Shown here in pieces: positions 39,043-52,993 of a DNA stretch of 64,000 nucleotides. This stretch comes from Xylocopa sonorina (Eukaryota; Arthropoda; Insecta; Hymenoptera; Apidae). The DNA lies in assembly GCF_050948175.1 (NCBI RefSeq), contig NW_027490453.1, positions 1-64,000 on the forward strand, read 5' to 3'. The notes beneath the pieces are model-generated. The model saw only the letters and a program-made list of their open reading frames with translations. It did no database searches and was not told where the DNA came from. The translations under genes were made by a program, and so were the position numbers. The stretch's first letter is position 1, and each line of letters opens with the position of its first letter.

Positions 39043-39756
39043 ATTCATTTGAAGTGTAGACGAGGAATACATAACACTTCGCAAATCATATTATATCTTA
39101 CCATGAAACATAGAAATGAGGTGCGATATCGCGTTTTAAGAAGTATTAGAACACTATTGCTACGAGACGTAGACATCTGCAATCGCTATTTCCTTGCAAG
39201 GAAGTGTCGTATTTACATTCATTTAAAGTGTAGACGAGGAATACATGATACTTCGCAAATCATATTATATCTTACCATGAAACATAGAAATGAGATGCGA
39301 TATCGCGTTTTAAGAAGCATTAGAACTCTATTGCTACGATACCTAGACATCTGCAGATGCTATTTCCTAGCAAGGAAGTATCGCATTTACATTCATTTGA
39401 AGTGTAGACGAGGAATACATGATACTTCTCAAATCATATTATATCTTACCATGAAACATAGAAATGAGATGCGATTTCGCGTTTTAAGAAGCATTAGAAC
39501 ACTATTGCTACGATAGGTAGACATTTGCAAACGCTATTTCCTAGCAAAGAAGTCTCGCATTTACATTCATTTGAAGTATAGGCGAGGAATACGTAACACT
39601 TCGCAAATAATATTACATCTTACCATGAAACATAGAAATGAGATGCGATATCGCGTTTTAAGAAGCATTAGAACTCTATTGCTACGATACCTAGACATCT
39701 GCAAACGCTATTTCCTAGCAAGGAAGTGTCGCATTTACATCCATTTGAATCGTAGA

Positions 39757-40278
39757 CGAGGAATGCATAACACTTCGCAATGAATATTACATCTTATCAT
39801 GAAATATAGAATTGAGATGCGATATCTTGTTTTAAGAAGCATTTGAACTCTATTGCTTCGATACGTAGACATCTGCAAACGCTATTTCCTAGCAAGGAAG
39901 TGTCGCATTTACATCCATTTGAATCGTAGACGAGGAATGCATAACACTTCGCAATGAATATTACATCTTATCATGAAATATAGAATTGAGATGTGATATC
40001 TTGTTTTAAGAAGCATTTGAACTCTATTGCTTCGATACGTAGACATCTGCAAACGCTATTTCCTAGCAAGGAAGAGTCGCATTTACATCCATTTGAATCG
40101 TAGACGAGGAATGCATAACACTTCGCAATGAATATTATATCTTATCATGAAACATAGATATGAGATGCAATATCTCGTTTTAGGAAGCATTTGAACGCTA
40201 TTGCTTCGATACGTAGACATCTGCAAACGCTATTTCCTAGCGAGGAAGTATCGCATTCACATTCATTTGAAGTGTAGA
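39757..40278 (+). repeat. B-type cassette, 3 monomers
   Basis: Anchors at 39757, 39931 and 40105 are B-type. Its last two monomers correspond to the 35929 cassette at an offset of 4002 bp, and a further B monomer lies upstream. Confidence 0.85.
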
Positions 40279-42366
40279 CGAGGAATACATAACACTTCGC
40301 AAATCATGTTATATCTTACCATGGAACATAGAAATGAGATGCGATATCGCGTTTTAAGAATCATTTGAACTCTATTGCTTCGATACTTGGACATCTGCAA
40401 ACGCTATTTCCTAGCAAAGAATTCTCGCATTTACATTCATTTGAAGTATAGGCGAGGAATACATAACACTCCGCAAATAATATTACATCTTACCATGAAA
40501 CATAGAAATAAGATGCGATATCGCGTTTTAAGAAGCATTAGAACTCTATTGCTACGATACCTAGACATCTGCAGACGCTATTTCCTTGCAAGGAAGTGTC
40601 GCATTTACATTCATTTGAAATGTAGACGAGGAATACATGATACTTCGCAAATCATATTATATCATACCATGAAACATGGAAATGAGATGCGATATCGCGT
40701 TTTGAGAAGCATTAGAACTCTATTGCTACGATACCTAGACATCTGCAGATGCTATTTCCTAGCAAGGAAGTGTCGGATTTACATTCATTTGAAGAGTAGA
40801 TGAGGAATACATGATACTTCGCAAATCATATTATATCTTACCATGAAACATAGAAATGAGATGCGATATCGCGTTTTAAGAAGCATTAGAACACTATTGC
40901 TAAGATAGGTAGACATTTGCAAACGCTATCTCCTAGCAAAGAAGTCTCGCATTTACATTCATTTGAAGTATAGGCGAGGAATACATATCACTTCGCAAAT
41001 AATATTACATCTTACCATGAAACATAGAAATGAGATGCGATATCGCGTTTTTAGAAGCATTAGAACTCTATTGCTACGATACCTAGACATCTGCAGATGC
41101 TATTTTCTAGCAAGGAAGTGTCGCATTTACATTCATTTGAAGTGTAGACGAGGAATACATGATACTTCGCAAATCATATTATATCTTACCATGAAACATA
41201 GAAATGAGATGCGATATCGCGTTTTAAGAAGCATTAGAACACAATTGCTACGATAGGTAGACATTTGCAAACGCTATTTCCTAGGAAAGAAGTATCGCAT
41301 TTACATTCATTTGAAGTATAGGCGAGGAATACATAACACTTCGCAAATAATATTACATCTTACCATGAAACATAGAAATGAGATGCGATATCGCGTTTTA
41401 AGAAGCATTAGAACTCTATTGCTACGATACGTAGACTTCTGCAAACGCTATTTCCTTGCAAGGAAGTGTCGCATTTACATTCATTTGAAGTGTAGACGAG
41501 GAATACATAACACTTCGCAAATCATATTATATCTTACCATGAAACATAGAAATGAGATGCGATATCGCGTTTTAAGAAGCATTAGGACTCTATTGCTACG
41601 ATACCTAGAAATCTGCAGACGCTATTTCCTAGCAAGGGAGTGTCGCATTTACATTCATTTGAAATGTAGACGAGGAATACATGATACTTCGCAAATCATA
41701 TTATATCATACCATGAAACATAGAAATGAGTTGCGATATCGCGTTTTAAGAAGCATTAGAACTCTATTGCTACGATACCTAGACATCTGCAGACGCTATT
41801 TCCTAGCAAGGAAGTGTCGCAATTACATTCATTTGAAGTGTAGACGAGGAATACATGATACTTCGCAAATCATATTATATCTTACCATGAAACATAGAAA
41901 TGAGATGCGATATTGCGTTTTAAGAAGCATTAGAACTCTATTGCTACGATACCTAGACATCTGCAGATGCTATTTCCTAGCAAGGAAGTGTCGCATTTAC
42001 ATTCATTTGAAGTGTAGACGAGGAATACATGATACTTCGCAAATCATATTATATCTTACCATGAAACATAGAAATGAGATGCGATTTCGCGTTTTAAGAA
42101 GCATTAGAACACTATTGCTGCGATAGGTAGACATTTGCAAACGCTATTTCCTAGCAAAGAAGTCTCGCATTTACATTCATTTGAATTATAGGCGAGGAAT
42201 ACATAGCACTTCGCAAATAATATTACATATTACCATGAAACATAGAAATGAGATGCGATATCGCGTTTTAAGAAGCATTAGAACTCTATTGCTACGATAC
42301 CTAGACATCTGCAGAAGCTATTTCCTAGCAAGGAAGTGTCGCATTTGCATTCATTTGAAGTGTAGA
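39887..42366 (+). repeat. 23-mer-offset duplicate of 35885-38364
   Basis: This matches at an offset of 4002 bp (23 x 174). Shared markers are ATACTTGGACATC, AAGAATTCTCGC, GAAGAGTAGATGAGG and AAGGGAGTGTCGC (about 37634 and 41636). Differences include CACTCCGCAAATAAT near 40468. Confidence 0.8.
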
Positions 42367-43158
42367 CGAGGAATACATGATACTTCGCAAATCATATTAT
42401 ATCTCACCATGAAACATAGAAATGAGATTCGATATCGCGTTTTAAGAAGCATTAGAACTCTATTGCTACGATACCTAGATATCTGCAGATGCTATTTCCT
42501 AGGAAGGAAGTGTCGCATTTACATTCATTTGAAGTGTAGACGAGGAATACATGATACTTCGCAAATCATATTATATCTTACCATGAAACATATAAATGAG
42601 ATGCGATATCGCGTTTTAAGAAGCATTAGAACACTATTGCTACGATACCTAGACAACTGCAGATGCTATTTTTTAGCAAGGAAGTGTCGCATTTACATTC
42701 ATTTGAAGTGTAGACGAGGAATACATGATACTTCGCAGATCATATTATATCTTACCATGAAACATAGAAATGAGATGCGACATCGCGTTCTAAGAAGCAT
42801 TAGAACACTACTGCTACGATAGGTAGACATTTGCAAACGCTATTTCCTTGCAAGGAAGTGTCGCATTTACATTCATTTGAAGTGTAGACGAGGAATACAT
42901 AACACTCCGCAAATCAAATTATATCTTACCATGAAACATAGAAATGAGATTCGACATCGCGATTTAAGAAGCATTAGAAAGCTATTGCTACCATACGTAG
43001 ACATCTGCAAACGCTATTTCCTAGCGAGGAAGTATCGCATTCACATTCATTTGAAGTGTAGACAAGGAATACATAACACTTCGCAAATCATGTTATATCT
43101 TACCATGAAACACAGAAATGAGATGCGATATCGCGTTTTATGAATCATATGAACTCTA

Positions 43159-44430
43159 TTGCTACGAGACGTAGACATCAGCAATCGCTATTTCCTTGCA
43201 AGGAAGTGTCGCATTTACATTCATTTGAAGTGTAGACAAGGAATACATGACACTTCGCAAATCATATTATATCTTACCATGAAACATAGAAATGAGTTGC
43301 GATATCGCGTTTTAAGAAGCATTAGAACTCTATTGCTACGATACCTAAACATCTGCAGACGCTATTTCCTAGCAAGGAAGTGTCGCATTTACATTCATTT
43401 GAAGTGTAGACGAGGAATACATGATACTTCGCAAATATATTATATCTTACCATGAAACATAGAAATGAGATGCGATATCGCGTTTTAAGAAGCATTAGAA
43501 CACTATTGCTACGACAGGTAGACATTTGCAAACGCTATTTCCTTGCTAGGAAGTGTCGCATTTACATTCATTTGAAGTGTAGACGAGGAATACATAACAC
43601 TTCGCAAATCATATTATATCTTACCATGAAAGATAGAAATGAGATGCGATATCGCGTTTTAAGAAGCATTAGAACACTATTGCTACGACAGGTAGACATT
43701 TGCAAACGCTATTTCCTTGCTAGGAAGTGTCGCATTTACATTCATTTGAAGTGTAGACGAGGAATACATAACACTTCGCAAATCATATTATATCTTACCA
43801 TGAAACATAGAAATGAGATGCGATATCGCGTTTTAAGAAGTATTAGAACACTATTGCTACGAGACGTAGACATCTGCAATCGCTATTTCCTTGCAAGGAA
43901 GTGTCGCATTTACATTCATTTGAAGTGTAGACGAGGAATACATGATACTTCGCAAATCATATTATATCTTACCATGAAACATAGAAATGAGATGCGATAT
44001 CGCGTTTTAAGAAGCATTAGAACTCTATTGCTACGATACCTAGACATCTGCAGATGCTATTTCCTAGCAAGGAAGTATCGCATTTACATTCATTTGAAGT
44101 GTAGACGAGGAATACATGATACTTCTCAAATCATATTATATCTTACCATGAAACATAGAAATGAGATGCGATTTCGCGTTTTAAGAAGCATTAGAACACT
44201 ATTGCTACGATAGGTAGACATTTGCAAACGCTATTTCCTAGCAAAGAAGTCTCGCATTTACATTCATTTGAAGTATAGGCGAGGAATACATAACACTTCG
44301 CAAATAATATTACATCTTACCATGAAACATAGAAATGAGATGCGATATCGCGTTTTAAGAAGCATTAGAACTCTATTGCTACGATACCTAGACATCTGCA
44401 AACGCTATTTCCTAGCAAGGAAGTGTCGCA
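43159..44430 (+). repeat. Segment homologous to 28544-29640 with one added monomer
   Basis: This repeats the 28.5-kb segment, including the 1-bp deletion at about 43436. The monomer with TGCTACGACAGG is duplicated in tandem (about 43508 and 43682), whereas 28.9 kb has one copy. A private allele is CATGAAAGATAG near 43625. Confidence 0.75.
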
Positions 44431-44743
44431 TTTTCATTCATTTGAAGTGTAGACGAGGAATACATGATACTTCGCAAATCATATTATATCTTACCATGGA
44501 ACATAGAAATGAGATGCGATATCGCGTTTTAAGAAGCATTAGAACTCTATTGCTGCGATACCTAGACATCTGCAGATGCTATTTCCTAGCAAGGAAGTGT
44601 CGCATTTACATTCATTTGAAGTGTAGACGAGGAATACATGATACTTCGCAAATCATATTATATCTTACCATGAAACATAGAAATGAGATGCGATTTCGCG
44701 TTTTAAGAAGCATTAGAACACTATTGCTACGATAGGTAGACAT

Positions 44744-45910
44744 TTGCAAACGCTATTTCCTTGCTAGGAAGTGTCGCATTTACATTCATTTGAAGTGTAG
44801 ACGAGGAATACATAACACTTCGCAAATCATATTATATCTTACCATGAAACATAGAAATGAGATGCGATATCGCGTTTTAAGAAGTATTAGAACACTATTG
44901 CTACGAGACGTAGACATCTGCAATCGCTATTTCCTTGCAAGGAAGTGTCGCATTTACATTCATTTGAAGTGTAGACGAGGAACACATGATACTTCGCAAA
45001 TCATATTATATCTTACCATGAAACATAGAAATACGATGCGATATCGCGTTTTAAGAAGCATTAGAACTCTATTGCTACGATACCTAGACATCTGCAGATG
45101 CTATTTCCTAGCAAGGAAGTATCGCATTTACATTCATTTGAAGTGTAGACGAGGAATACATGATACTTCTCAAATCATATTATATCTTACCATGAAACAT
45201 AGAAATGAGATGCGATTTCGCGTTTTAAGAAGCATTAGAACACTATTGCTACGATAGGTAGACATTTGCAAACGCTATTTCCTAGCAAAGAAGTCTCGCA
45301 TTTACATTCATTTGAAGTATAGGCGAGGAATACATAACACTTCGCAAATAATATTACATCTTACCATGAAACATAGAAATGAGATGCGATATCGCGTTTT
45401 AAGAAGCATTAGAACTCTATTGCTACGATACCTAGACATCTGCAGACGCTATTTCCTAGCGAGGAAGTGTCGCATTTGCATTCATTTGAAGTGTAGACGA
45501 GGAATACATGATACTTCGCAAATCATATTATATCTTACCATGAAACATAGAAATGAGATACGATATCGCGTTTTAAGAAGCATTAGAACACTATTGCTAC
45601 GATAGGTAGACATTTGCAAACGCCATTTCCTAGCAAAGAAGTCTCGCATTTACATTCATTTGAAGTATAGGCGAGGAATACATAACACTTCGCAAATAAT
45701 ATTACATCATACCATGAAACATAGAAATGAGATGCGATATCGCGTTTTAAGAATCATAAGAACTCTATTGCTACGATACGTTGACATCTGCAAACGCTAT
45801 TTCCTTGCAAGGAAGTGCGCATTTACATTTAGTTGATGTGTAGGCGAGGAATACATAACACTTCGCAAATCATATTATATCTTACCATGAAACATAGAAA
45901 TGAGATGCGA
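44744..45910 (+). repeat. Copy 1 of a 1.17-kb segment (partner 49608-50774)
   Basis: This matches at an offset of 4864 bp (28 x 174 minus 8 short-monomer losses). Shared markers are AGGAACACATGATAC (about 44978 and 49842), ACTTCTCAAATC and CAAACGCCATTTCC (about 45617 and 50481). The match ends where GCGACATCGC faces GCGATATCGC. Confidence 0.8.
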
Positions 45911-46889
45911 CATCGCGTTCTAAGAAGCATTAGAACACTACTGCTACGATAGGTAGACATTTGCAAACGCTATTTCCTTGCAAGGAAGTGTCGCATTTAC
46001 ATTTAGTTGATGTGTAGACGAGGAATACATAACACTTCGCAAATCATATTATATCTTACCATGAAACATAGAAATGAGATGCGATATCGCGTTTTAAGAA
46101 GCATTTGAACACTACTGCTACGATAGGTAGACATTTGCAAACGCTATTTCCTAGCAAAGAAGTCTCGCATTTACATTCATTTGAAGTATAGGCGAGGAAT
46201 ACATAACACTTCGCAAATAATATTACATCTTACCATGAAACATAGAAATGAGATGCGATATCGCGTTTTAAGAAGCATTAGAACTCTATTGCTACGATAC
46301 CTAGACATCTGCAGACGCTATTTCCTAGCAAGGAAGTGTCGCATTTGCATTCATTTGAAGTGTAGACGAGGAATACATGATACTTCGCAAATCATATTAT
46401 ATCTTACCATGAAACATAGAAATGAGATGCGATATCGCGTTTTAAGAAGCATTAGAACTCTATTGCTACGATACCTAGACATCTGCAGATGCTATTTCCT
46501 AGCAAGGAAGTGTCGCATTTACATTCATTTGAAGTGTAGACGAGGAATACATGATACTTCGCAAATCATATTATATTTTACCATGAAACATAGAAATGAG
46601 ATGCGATTTCGCGTTTTAAGAAGCATTAGAACACTATTGCTACAATAGGTAGACATTTGCAAACGCTATTTCCTTGCAAGGAAGTGTCGCATTTACATTC
46701 ATTTGAAGTGTAGACGAGGAATACATAACACTCCGCAAATCATATTATATCTTACCATGAAACATAGAAATGAGATGCGATATCGCGTTTTAAGAATCAT
46801 AAGAACTCTATTGCTACGATACGTAGACATCTGCAAACGCTATTTCCTTGCAAGGAAGTGCGCAATTACATTTAGTTGATGTGTAGACG

Positions 46890-49172
46890 AGGAATACATA
46901 ACACTTCGCAAATCATATTATATCTTACCATGAAACATAGAAATGAGATGCGATATCGCGTTTTAAGAAGCATTTGAACTCTATTGCTACGATACGTAGA
47001 CTTCTGCAGACGCTATTTCCTTGCAAGGAAGTGTCGCACTTACATTCATTTGAATCGTAGACAAGGAATACATAACACTTCGCAAATCATGTTATATCTT
47101 ACCATGAAACATAGAAATGAGATACGATATCGCGTTTTAAGAAGCATTAGAACACTATTGCTACGATAGGTAGACATTTGCAAACTCCATTTCCTAGCAA
47201 AGAAGTCTCGCATTTACATTCATTTGAAGTATAGGCGAGGAATACATAACACTTCGCAAATAATATTACATCATACCATGAAACATAGAAATGAGATGCG
47301 ATATCGCGTTTTAAGAATCATAAGAACTCTATTGCTACGATACGTTGACATCTGCAAACGCTATTTCCTTGCAAGGAAGTGCGCATTTACATTTAGTTGA
47401 TGTGTAGGCGAGGAATACATAACACTTCGCAAATCATATTATATCTTACCATGAAACATAGAAATGAGATGCGACATCGCGTTCTAAGAAGCATTAGAAC
47501 ACTACTGCTACGATAGGTAGACATTTGCAAACGCTATTTCCTTGCAAGGAAGTGTCGCATTTACATTTAGTTGATGTGTAGACGAGGAATACATAACACT
47601 TCGCAAATCATATTATATCTTACCATGAAACATAGAAATGAGATGCGATATCGCGTTTTAAGAAGCATTTGAACTCTATTGCTACGATAGGTAGACATTT
47701 GCAAACGCTATTTCCTAGCAAAGAAGTCTCGCATTTACATTCATTTGAAGTATAGGCGAGGAATACATAACACTTCGCAAATAATATTACATCTTACCAT
47801 GAAACATAGAAATGAGATGCGATGTCGCGTTTTAAGAAGCATTAGTACTCTATTGCTACGATACGTAGACTTCTGCAAACGCTATTTCCTAGCAAGGAAG
47901 TGTCGCATTTACATTCATTTGAAGTGAAGACGAGGAATACATAACACTTCGCAAATCATATTATATCTTACCATGAAACATAGAAATGAGATGCGACATC
48001 GCGTTCTAAGAAGCATTAGAACACTACTGCTACGATAGGTAGACATTTGCAAACGCTATTTCCTTGCAAGGAAGTGTCGCATTTACATTCATTTGAAGTG
48101 TAGACGAGGAATACATAACACTCCGCAAATCATATTATATCTTACCATGAAACATAGAAATGAGATGCGATATCGCGTTTTAAGAATCATAAGAACTCTA
48201 TTGCTACGATACGTAGACATCTGCAAACGCTATTTCCTTGCAAGGAAGTGCGCAATTACATTTAGTTGATGTGTAGACGAGGAATACATAACACTTCGCA
48301 AATCATATTATATCTTACCATGAAACATAGAAATGAGATGCGATATCGCGTTTTAAGAAGCATTTGAACTCTATTGCTACGATACGTAGACATCTGCAGA
48401 CGCTATTTCCTTGCAAGGAAGTGTCGCATTTACATTCATTTGAATCGTAGACAAGGAATACATATCACTTCGCAAATCATGTTATATCTTACCATGAAAC
48501 ATAGAAATGAGATACGATATCGCGTTTTAAGAAGCATTAGAACACTATTGCTACGATAGGTAGACATTTGCAAACGCTATTTCCTACCAAAGAAGTCTCG
48601 CATTTACATTCATTTGAAGTATAGGCGAGGAATACATAACACTTCGCAAATAATATTACATCATACCATGAAACATAGAAATGAGATGCGATATCGCGTT
48701 TTAAGAATCATAAGAACTCTATTGCTACGATACGTTGACATCTGCAAACGCTATTTCCTTGCAAGGAAGTGCGCATTTACATTTAGTTGATGTGTAGGCG
48801 AGGAATACATAACACTTCGCAAATCATATTATATCTTACCATGAAACATAGAAATGAGATGCGATATCGCGTTTTAAGAATCATAAGAACTCTATTGCTA
48901 CGATACGTTGACATCTGCAAACGCTATTTCCTTGCAAGGAAGTGCGCATTTACATTTAGTTGATGTGTAGACGAGGAATACATAACACTTCGCAAATCAT
49001 ATTATATCTTACCATGAAACATAGAAATGAGATGCGATATCGCGTTTTAAGAATCATAGGAACTCTATTGCTACGATACGTAGACATCTGCAAACGCTAT
49101 TTCCTTGCAAAGAAGTGTCGCATTTACATTCATTTGAAGTGTAGACGAGGAATACATAACACTTCGCAAATC
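46890..49172 (+). repeat. Copy 1 of a 2.3-kb segment (partner at +3821)
   Basis: This matches 50711-52993 at an offset of 3821 bp, which is 22 x 174 minus 7 short-monomer deletions. Shared rare alleles are GTGTCGCACTTACATTC, CAAACTCCATTTCC (about 47182 and 51003), GCATTAGTACTC and GAAGTGAAGACGAGG (about 47929 and 51750). Confidence 0.85.
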
Positions 49173-49607
49173 AAATTATATCTTACCATGAAACATAGAA
49201 ATGAGATGCGATATCGCGTTTTAAGAATCATAAGAACTCTATTACTACGATACGTTGACATCTGCAAACGCTATTTCCTTGCAAGGAAGTGCGCATTTAC
49301 ATTTAGTTGATGTGTAGACGAGGAATGGATAACACTTCGCAAATCATATTATATCTTACCATGAAACATAGAAATGAGATGCGATATCGCGTTTTAAGAA
49401 TCATAAGAACTCTATTGCTACGATACGTAGACATCTGCAAACGCTATTTCCTTGCAAGGAAGTGCGCATTTACATTTAGTTGATGTGTAGACGAGGAATA
49501 CATAACACTTCGCAAATCATATTATATCTTACCATGAAACATAGAAATGAGATGCGATATCGCGTTTTAAGAAGCATTTGAACTCTATTGCTACGATACG
49601 TAGACAT

Positions 49608-50774
49608 CTGCAAACGCTATTTCCTTGCTAGGAAGTGTCGCATTTACATTCATTTGAAGTGTAGACGAGGAATACATAACACTTCGCAAATCATATTATA
49701 TCTTACCATGAAACATAGAAATGAGATGCGATATCGCGTTTTAAGAAGTATTAGAACACTATTGCTACGAGACGTAGACATCTGCAATCGCTATTTCCTT
49801 GCAAGGAAGTGTCGCATTTACATTCATTTGAAGTGTAGACGAGGAACACATGATACTTCGCAAATCATATTATATCTTACCATGTAACATAGAAATGAGA
49901 TGCGATATCGCGTTTTAAGAAGCATTAGAACTCTATTGCTACGATACCTAGACATCTGCAGATGCTATTTCCTAGCAAGGAAGTATCGCATTTACATTCA
50001 TTTGAAGTGTAGACGAGGAATACATGATACTTCTCAAATCATATTATATCTTACCATGAAACATAGAAATGAGATGCGATTTCGCGTTTTAAGAAGCATT
50101 AGAACACTATTGCTACGATAGGTAGACATTTGCAAACGCTATTTCCTAGCAAAGAAGTCTCGCATTTACATTCATTTGAAGTATAGGCGAGGAATACATA
50201 ACACTTCGCAAATAATATTACATCTTACCATGAAACATAGAAATGAGATGCGATATCGCGTTTTAAGAAGCATTAGAACTCTATTGCTACGATACCTAGA
50301 CATCTGCAGACGCTATTTCCTAGCAAGGAAGTGTCGCATTTGCATTCATTTGAAGTGTAGACGAGGAATACATGATACTTCGCAAATCATATTATATCTT
50401 ACCATGAAACATAGAAATGAGATACGATATCGCGTTTTAAGAAGCATTAGAACACTATTGCTACGATAGGTAGACATTTGCAAACGCCATTTCCTAGCAA
50501 AGAAGTCTCGCATTTACATTCATTTGAAGTATAGGCGAGGAATACATAACACTTCGCAAATAATATTACATCATACCATGAAACATAGAAATGAGATGCG
50601 ATATCGCGTTTTAAGAATCATAAGAACTCTATTGCTACGATACGTTGACATCTGCAAACGCTATTTCCTTGCAAGGAAGTGCGCATTTACATTTAGTTGA
50701 TGTGTAGGCGAGGAATACATAACACTTCGCAAATCATATTATATCTTACCATGAAACATAGAAATGAGATGCGA
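49608..50774 (+). repeat. Copy 2 of the 1.17-kb segment
   Basis: Partner of 44744-45910. A private allele is CATGTAACATAG near 49882. It joins directly to the 2.3-kb duplicate that begins at about 50711. Confidence 0.8.
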
Positions 50775-52993
50775 TATCGCGTTTTAAGAAGCATTTGAAC
50801 TCTATTGCTACGATACGTAGACTTCTGCAGACGCTATTTCCTTGCAAGGAAGTGTCGCACTTACATTCATTTGAATCGTAGACAAGGAATACATAACACT
50901 TCGCAAATCATGTTATATCTTACCATGAAACATAGAAATGAGATACGATATCGCGTTTTAAGAAGCATTAGAACACTATTGCTACGATAGGTAGACATTT
51001 GCAAACTCCATTTCCTAGCAAAGAAGTCTCGCATTTACATTCATTTGAAGTATAGGCGAGGAATACATAACACTTCGCAAATAATATTACATCATACCAT
51101 GAAACATAGAAATGAGATGCGATATCGCGTTTTAAGAATCATAAGAACTCTATTGCTACGATACGTTGACATCTGCAAACGCTATTTCCTTGCAAGGAAG
51201 TGCGCATTTACATTTAGTTGATGTGTAGGCGAGGAATACATAACACTTCGCAAATCATATTATATCTTACCATGAAACATAGAAATGAGATGCGACATCG
51301 CGTTCTAAGAAGCATTAGAACACTACTGCTACGATAGGTAGACATTTGCAAACGCTATTTCCTTGCAAGGAAGTGTCGCATTTACATTTAGTTGATGTGT
51401 AGACGAGGAATACATAACACTTCGCAAATCATATTATATCTTACCATGAAACATAGAAATGAGATGCGATATCGCGTTTTAAGAAGCATTTGAACTCTAT
51501 TGCTACGATAGGTAGACATTTGCAAACGCTATTTCCTAGCAAAGAAGTCTCGCATTTACATTCATTTGAAGTATAGGCGAGGAATACATAACACTTCGCA
51601 AATAATATTACATCTTACCATGAAACATAGAAATGAGATGCGATGTCGCGTTTTAAGAAGCATTAGTACTCTATTGCTACGATACGTAGACTTCTGCAAA
51701 CGCTATTTCCTAGCAAGGAAGTGTCGCATTTACATTCATTTGAAGTGAAGACGAGGAATACATAACACTTCGCAAATCATATTATATCTTACCATGAAAC
51801 ATAGAAATGAGATGCGACATCGCGTTCTAAGAAGCATTAGAACACTACTGCTACGATAGGTAGACATTTGCAAACGCTATTTCCTTGCAAGGAAGTGTCG
51901 CATTTACATTCATTTGAAGTGTAGACGAGGAATACATAACACTCCGCAAATCATATTATATCTTACCATGAAACATAGAAATGAGATGCGATATCGCGTT
52001 TTAAGAATCATAAGAACTCTATTGCTACGATACGTAGACATCTGCAAACGCTATTTCCTTGCAAGGAAGTGCGCAATTACATTTAGTTGATGTGTAGACG
52101 AGGAATACATAACACTTCGCAAATCATATTATATCTTACCATGAAACATAGAAATGAGATGCGATATCGCGTTTTAAGAAGCATTTGAACTCTATTGCTA
52201 CGATACGTAGACATCTGCAGACGCTATTTCCTTGCAAGGAAGTGTCGCATTTACATTCATTTGAATCGTAGACAAGGAATACATATCACTTCGCAAATCA
52301 TGTTATATCTTACCATGAAACATAGAAATGAGATACGATATCGCGTTTTAAGAAGCATTAGAACACTATTGCTACGATAGGTAGACATTTGCAAACGCTA
52401 TTTCCTAGCAAAGAAGTCTCGCATTTACATTCATTTGAAGTATAGGCGAGGAATACATAACACTTCGCAAATAATATTACATCTTACCATGAAACATAGA
52501 AATGAGATGCGATATCGCGTTTTAAGAAGCATTAGAACTCTATTGCTACGATACGTTGACATCTGCAAACGCTATTTCCTTGCAAGGAAGTGCGCATTTA
52601 CATTTAGTTGATGTGTAGGCGAGGAATACATAACACTTCGCAAATCATATTATATCTTACCATGAAACATAGAAATGAGATGCGATATCGCGTTTTAAGA
52701 ATCATAAGAACTCTATTGCTACGATACGTTGACATCTGCAAACGCTATTTCCTTGCAAGGAAGTGCGCATTTACATTTAGTTGATGTGTAGAAGAGGAAT
52801 ACATAACACTTCGCAAATCATATTATATCTTACCATGAAACATAGAAATGAGATGCGATATCGCGTTTTAAGAATCATAGGAACTCTATTGCTACGATAC
52901 GTAGACATCTGCAAACGCTATTTCCTTGCAAAGAAGTGTCGCATTTACATTCATTTGAAGTGTAGACGAGGAATACATAACACTTCGCAAATC
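50711..52993 (+). repeat. Copy 2 of the 2.3-kb segment
   Basis: Near-identical to 46890-49172, except for a cluster of three substitutions at 52484, 52529 and 52533 and single changes such as 52408 and GTAGAAGAGG near 52789. It ends where CATGTTATATC faces CAAATTATATC (about 49173). Confidence 0.85.

Larger units (their letters stand above)
12265..45814 (+). repeat. Block III: C- and Y-type monomers with long duplications
   Basis: This block is dominated by monomers with ACCTAGACATCTGCAG, the CTAGCAAGG centre, GAATACATGATACTTC, and the Y tail GAAGTATAGGCGAGG followed by CGCAAATAATATTACATC. A linked haplotype, GCGACATCGCGTTCTAAG with CACTACTGCTACG, recurs at about 15285, 18243, 21725, 24160, 27640, 31988, 35121 and 42778. 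The block is built from overlapping near-identical segments that are listed separately. Confidence 0.8.
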
